A stretch of DNA of 6,718 nucleotides from Limnohabitans sp. GTDB lineage: Bacteria; Pseudomonadota; Gammaproteobacteria; Burkholderiales; Burkholderiaceae_C. The notes beneath the pieces are model-generated. The model had not been told where the DNA came from and did not search any database. It saw nothing but the letters and a program-made list of their open reading frames with translations. Within the stretch, counting starts at the first letter, position 1; every line of letters starts with the position of its first letter. Shown piece by piece: positions 6,301 through 6,718 of this stretch. Made by a program: the position numbers and the translations under genes. Location: assembly GCA_018883305.1 (NCBI GenBank), contig VEQI01000190.1, positions 1-6,718 on the forward strand, written 5' to 3'.

Positions 6301-6718
6301 TTTTTGATCTTCTACGCCACTCACCTTGAACATCACATAAGGTGAAGCTTCGTTGACCGTGGTGCCCGTCACGCTGGGCGTGCGATCGTCATCCAGCGCG
6401 GGATAGCTGGCATCGTTGGGTGACAAAGGCGTGGCACTGCTGCTGCCGCTGTACTTGTAAATGGCACCCGTGCCATCGTCCACGATGGTGCCCACGCCGG
6501 TGGCCGAGGCGCCTGCGGTGTTGGTGGCGATCAGATTGAACGTTTCGGCGCCCTCATAGCCGCTGTCGTTGGTGATGGCAGTGCGCACCTGCAAGGTGGT
6601 GCCACCCGTGGGGATTTGCACATAGCTGTTGGGCGTGTAATCCACCCAGCTGGTGCCATTGAAGTACTGCAGCGGCACGCTTGTACCGGCATTGCCCGTG
6701 TCAGTCCCCAGGGTGGCA
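1..6718 (-). CDS. Giant repetitive surface adhesin, internal fragment open at both ends (Calx-beta-like, VCBS and cadherin-like repeats)
   Basis: One frame is open across the whole window: 2239 codons read from 6717 down to 1, with no stop and no credible start. The protein is therefore a fragment lacking both termini. In N-to-C order it holds Calx-beta-like repeats R1-R3 (residues 1-383), three VCBS repeats (384-977), two cadherin-like modules (978-1311) and Calx-beta-like repeats R4-R9 (1312-2239). I found no cysteine and only three histidines; Asp, Asn, Thr, Gly, Ser and Val dominate. No transmembrane segment, signal peptide, catalytic motif or RTX nonapeptide (GGxGxDxxx) is visible. Tandem beta-sandwich repeats of these families are known to form the calcium-stiffened stalk of large adhesins, commonly exported by type I secretion. 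I infer a stalk role in attachment or biofilm formation. The ligand-binding and secretion domains would lie outside the window. A large extracellular hydrolase or an S-layer-like protein with the same repeats cannot be excluded. Confidence 0.93.
361..879 (-). repeat. Calx-beta-like repeat R8 (173 residues)
   Basis: R8 belongs to the second subfamily: VSVNNVTVNEGSPYAVFTV, TAVEGQYVKLDLG, LEYWNGSAWTAYVPGAYVAV, PHDGDSTANEPANLLVRVAI, TNDAMPDNGETFTLKATNAG and ATGVGTIKDDGTG. The core Glu motif is DNGETF in place of YEGPETF. It is the longest Calx-beta-like repeat here because of its 49-residue linker, with TTTTT, TITPADPTTTPVVNPAS and a closing TLLNDDR. Its protein start is almost the same as that of R9, but the DNA differs at many silent sites. 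Confidence 0.87.
880..1359 (-). repeat. Calx-beta-like repeat R7 (160 residues)
   Basis: R7 is intermediate between the R5/R6 and R8/R9 forms. It starts LSVNSIAVNETSPYATFTV, shares GAAAGQYVKLSL with R5/R6, and has LEYFNGTSWVSYAPGSFVQI, LSVRVAITNDTTYEGPETW, and ATGQGTILDDGTG. VRVAITND is the form found in R8 and R9, whereas R5 and R6 have VRTAITND. The linker has grown to 39 residues with TPANPLTTPMVDPTTTP and ends LLNDDR. It contains one of the three histidines of the fragment (GTGHVNLS). Confidence 0.87.
1360..1827 (-). repeat. Calx-beta-like repeat R6 (156 residues)
   Basis: R6 is the sister of R5, with the same VNEASPYATFTVTGAAAGQY start and the same 26-residue linker length, ending STLDDDR. 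It has four additional residues in the GNAGTGSTPNVPLQ loop, where R5 has GNAGTSVPLQ. Positions 1591-1651 are identical over 61 bp to 2059-2119 in R5 and 6619-6679 in R1, so three repeats share this core. Its linker, FSYPNAGTATPNAQPAAS, is a variant of the R5 linker FSYPNGNTVTPAAQPAAS. Confidence 0.88.
1828..2283 (-). repeat. Calx-beta-like repeat R5 (152 residues)
   Basis: This is a clean copy of the main subfamily: LTVNSVTVNEASPYATFTV, TGAAAGQYVKLALGSTTN, ATLGTDTGNAGTSVPLQYF, NGTSWVDYTPNSYVQIPTGG, TTLQVRTAITNDSGYEGPET and ATGVGTIVDDGTG, with a 26-residue linker ending SALDDDR. It is nearly identical to R6 in protein. Positions 2021-2158 match 6581-6718 of R1 with one silent base change. The EGPETFNL motif is the conserved Calx-beta core. 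Confidence 0.88.
2021..2158 (-). repeat. Near-identical DNA repeat, copy 2 (partner at 6581-6718)
   Basis: This is the R5 copy of the 138-bp repeat. It encodes the stretch from ATLGTDTGNAG to TTLQVRT. A 61-bp core (2059-2119) is also identical in R6 (1591-1651). Such identity, far above that of other repeat pairs in the window, suggests recent gene conversion or duplication, or an assembly effect. Confidence 0.9.
2284..2784 (-). repeat. Calx-beta-like repeat R4 (167 residues)
   Basis: This is the first repeat after the VCBS/cadherin block. Motifs in order are TVNEASPYVVFTVGG, QRVTLELG, LVPLQYFNGTSWVDYTPGS, LLVRTGVSNDTTYEGAETL, LIARNDAGATASGNSTIMDD, then GTG and a 47-residue linker (DPTTAGVDESLPVGG..., ending PLLNDDR). 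The ITxD strand is changed to GVSNDT, and a TLDGAGQ turn replaces IPTGGTT. The long linker, rich in Pro, Val, Gly and Thr, probably makes a flexible or extended joint. Confidence 0.86.
2785..3216 (-). repeat. Cadherin-like module C2 (144 residues) with LDLDANN and DVDS motifs
   Basis: The module opens with VLDLDANNSSNATGADYKGS, then has VGIADTDSAVTDVDSANMTG, LTNAKVGDTLSVLGSLPAGI, ADGTLTISLSGSASLASYET, ALEAIRF and DRVFQVSVTDGVASSNTA. This order is a widespread module of large calcium-dependent adhesins, placed after VCBS-like or NDPP-ending domains. The DTD and DVDS motifs are plausible calcium ligands. Its end is unusual: instead of a VNPVNDPP-type terminus it reads AVNPDNRALTV. This is a hybrid of a cadherin-like ending and the DDR(x)L(S/T)V start of the Calx-beta-like repeats, and marks the return to that array. 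Confidence 0.82.
3217..3786 (-). repeat. Cadherin-like module C1 (190 residues) with LDLN and DVDS motifs
   Basis: The module starts with TLDLNTVDASTSNYATSFTE, has GVNIADVDSTTFESL near residue 30-45, and ends with RVFSLSVVDGG and STITVNPVNDPP. The NDxP endings, the acidic DVDS motif and the FSLSVVDG strand are those of cadherin-like repeats that commonly follow VCBS units in giant adhesins. Between them sits an enlarged middle, with a rare Lys/Glu-rich helical-looking segment, EMTKAETEALLDALSYQNTA (3361-3420). The equivalent position in C2 holds ASYETALEAIRFAA, so this is a conserved helix or crossing element. At 190 residues the module is about 46 longer than C2. Confidence 0.78.
3787..4185 (-). 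repeat. VCBS-type repeat 3 (133 residues)
   Basis: This is the most canonical VCBS unit here and is of usual length. It has AVADVNSVTEASD, the motif TNVLTNDTTATGTLSV, LYGSLTISANGSYTYALDNT, VQALNAGQTLTEQFQYEV and TLTITINGANDSP. The GSYTYALDNT segment followed by NAxVQALxAGxTLT is the signature core of the family. A small insertion, TAVASPNPLLVDVA, takes the place of the usual short DGxGGT turn. It passes directly into the first cadherin-like module. Confidence 0.92.
4186..5085 (-). repeat. VCBS-type repeat 2 (300 residues) with a large internal insertion
   Basis: The N-terminal half has TAQPDYNVAKE, then GNVLPNDGDVDAGDGKSIVG, the expected GNVLxNDxDVDxGD motif whose acidic residues probably bind calcium. 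The C-terminal half resumes at DYGTLTFNADGLGSYIYTPF, followed by LSEGESVTEVFTYKMQD, LGATSTTTLTITVLG and TNDPN. Between the halves lie about 174 extra residues (4396-4917), so the unit is roughly twice the family length. The ending LGSGTNDPN has two additional residues compared with the canonical GxNDxP. Confidence 0.87.
4396..4917 (-). other. Insertion inside VCBS repeat 2: two Thr/Ser/Gly-rich modules, one of VGMxVxGxGV type
   Basis: This stretch of about 174 residues separates the two halves of VCBS repeat 2. Its C-terminal part (about 4402-4602) reads SLSLTAPAGSVVVGMTVAGT, then GVTAGTTITGVTHDASGNV, TGIVLSQAATLTNAALTF. This matches a recurrent short beta module, of the form LxVGMxVxGxGIxxGTTVTxV...LSxxAT, that I recall from large bacterial and phage surface proteins. 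The N-terminal part (about 4603-4917) has a similar opening, TVLNFSSAPSNVKAGYYVF, and may be a degenerate copy of the same module with its own extension, LLDANGNPIQVSPTYTSG. The insert keeps the frame and is cysteine-free, so it is an integrated part of the protein. Its role is unknown. Confidence 0.7.
5086..5568 (-). repeat. VCBS-type repeat 1 (161 residues)
   Basis: The unit starts with PIAKPDVATATEQG and a Gly/Ser-rich stretch. The N-terminal half has GNVITGVVTG and DPTDGGTPTVTAV, which correspond to the GNVLTNDxDxDGGxPTVTAV region of VCBS repeats. The C-terminal half is diagnostic: LYGTLKVGADGSYIYEVDNA, then VEALRLSTNTLTDTFTYTLS, DGRGGTSTSTLTITIQG and the closing ANDKP. VCBS repeats are known from Vibrio, Colwellia, Bradyrhizobium and Shewanella giant proteins, where they act as stalk or adhesion modules. 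At 161 residues the unit is longer than the roughly 100-140 usual for the family, because of the Thr/Ser-rich spacer TTTTVSAGSTSTST in its middle. Confidence 0.9.
5569..5925 (-). repeat. Calx-beta-like repeat R3 (119 residues), divergent, last copy before the VCBS block
   Basis: The repeat opens with LSVNNVTVGESDGYAVFTV, in which VGESDGY replaces the usual VNEASPY. It continues through GQKITLALQATT and LALDTGNALQYSNDG, then LQVRTAILTDSLIENPETF and SATGIGTINDN. The usual DDGTG and the linker to the next DDR are missing: the last strand runs directly into NQNPIAKPD, the start of a VCBS unit. The segment SNDGGVSW (5731-5754) replaces the FNGTSW of sister repeats and fits the Asp-box pattern SxDxGx(S/T)W, although a single copy says little about function. 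This is the most diverged complete repeat of the class in the window. Confidence 0.8.
5926..6381 (-). repeat. Calx-beta-like repeat R2 (152 residues)
   Basis: This is a complete repeat. It opens with TVNEASPYVMFKV, continues through ATLGTDTALASSMEYFNG, AWVTYTGGFITMPNDGNATP and VLVRLAVKPDTLNEGAETL, and ends with STIKDDGTG and a 29-residue linker closing in AQLDDDR. The PNDGNATPGQ loop before the LVR strand matches the PTDGDATPGE loop of R9 and the related loop of R8, and is absent from R1 and R4-R7. R2 therefore belongs with R8/R9 in a second subfamily. The NEGAETL motif keeps the Glu residues typical of the Calx-beta core. Confidence 0.85.
6382..6717 (-). repeat. Calx-beta-like repeat R1 (partial, N-terminal part outside the window)
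   Basis: These 112 residues are the C-terminal three quarters of a repeat. Visible family marks, in order, are ATLGTDTGNAGTSVPLQYF, NGTSWVDYTPNSYVQIP, LQVRTAITNDSGYEGAETF, the closing ATGVGTIVDDGTG strand, and a 28-residue linker ending ALDDDR. The pattern of a strand followed by (I/V)xNDxxxEGxETF and then GTIxDD is that of Calx-beta domains, in which the acidic residues near the ends bind calcium. Its closest relative in the window is R5, with near-identity at DNA level over positions 6581-6718. The missing N-terminal part should begin with the VNEASPYATF-type motif just beyond 6718. Confidence 0.85.
6581..6718 (-). repeat. Near-identical DNA repeat, copy 1 (partner at 2021-2158)
   Basis: These 138 bases match 2021-2158 except at 6616 (t, against c at 2056), a silent Gln codon change. 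The distance between copies is 4560 bp, exactly 1520 codons, so both copies are read in the same frame. The match reaches the window edge and may continue beyond it. To the left of 6581 several mismatches appear within 40 bp. Confidence 0.9.

Noticed and set aside
5521..6345. Second plus-strand open frame of 274 codons opposite R2/R3
   Set aside because: It is the same type of shadow: rich in Gly, Arg and His, and antisense to the Calx-beta-like repeats. The equal length to the 1858-2682 frame appears to be chance.
1..6718. RTX calcium-binding nonapeptides (GGxGxDxxx arrays)
   Set aside because: None seen in the translated frame. If present they lie outside the window, towards the C-terminus (left of position 1).
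1..6718. CRISPR array or other non-coding direct repeats
   Set aside because: The repeats are long (about 360-520 bp), degenerate, in frame and explained by protein repeats. There are no short identical repeats with unique spacers of regular size.
1..6718. Promoters, terminators or separate small genes on the minus strand between domains
   Set aside because: The frame continues through all domain junctions with linker sequence of the same composition, so there is no intergenic space to hold them.

Overview
The window lies entirely inside one very large protein-coding gene on the minus strand. Reading the reverse complement with codons starting at position 6717 gives 2239 consecutive sense codons down to position 1. 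I translated every line of the window in this frame and found no stop. Neither the start nor the end of the gene is present, so the protein is longer than 2239 residues. I see no promoter, ribosome binding site, terminator, RNA gene, CRISPR array, insertion sequence or second gene. The longest alternative reading frames, mostly on the plus strand, are shadows of this G+C-rich, stop-poor repetitive sequence.

From the N-terminal side (high coordinates) to the C-terminal side (low coordinates), the layout is as follows. (1) Positions 6717-5569 hold two and a half copies of a Calx-beta-like repeat of about 150 residues (R1 partial, R2, R3). (2) Positions 5568-3787 hold three VCBS-type repeats; the middle one carries an insertion of about 174 residues. 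(3) Positions 3786-2785 hold two cadherin-like modules with DVDS and LDLD motifs. (4) Positions 2784-1 hold six more Calx-beta-like repeats (R4-R8 and R9 partial). Most repeats of this class are joined by a DDGTG motif, a variable Thr/Pro/Ser-rich linker of 26-49 residues and a closing L(D/N)DDR motif.

This architecture, together with no cysteine, only three histidines and many Asp/Asn/Thr/Gly residues, is that expected of the extender region of a giant surface adhesin or biofilm protein of the LapA/BapA/RTX kind. Such proteins are usually exported by a type I secretion system. The export genes, the retention module and any RTX nonapeptide or secretion signal would lie outside the window, so the export route is inference. 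The G+C-rich codon choice and the repeat style suggest a proteobacterium, perhaps a betaproteobacterium such as one of the Burkholderiales, with low confidence.

The main points of interest concern evolution. The unrelated VCBS/cadherin block splits the Calx-beta-like array. A 138-bp stretch of R1 and R5, 4560 bp apart, differs by a single silent base, whereas adjacent repeats R8 and R9 have accumulated many silent changes. Nothing here supports a new multi-gene system; the novelty, if any, is in the repeat family and its mosaic assembly.
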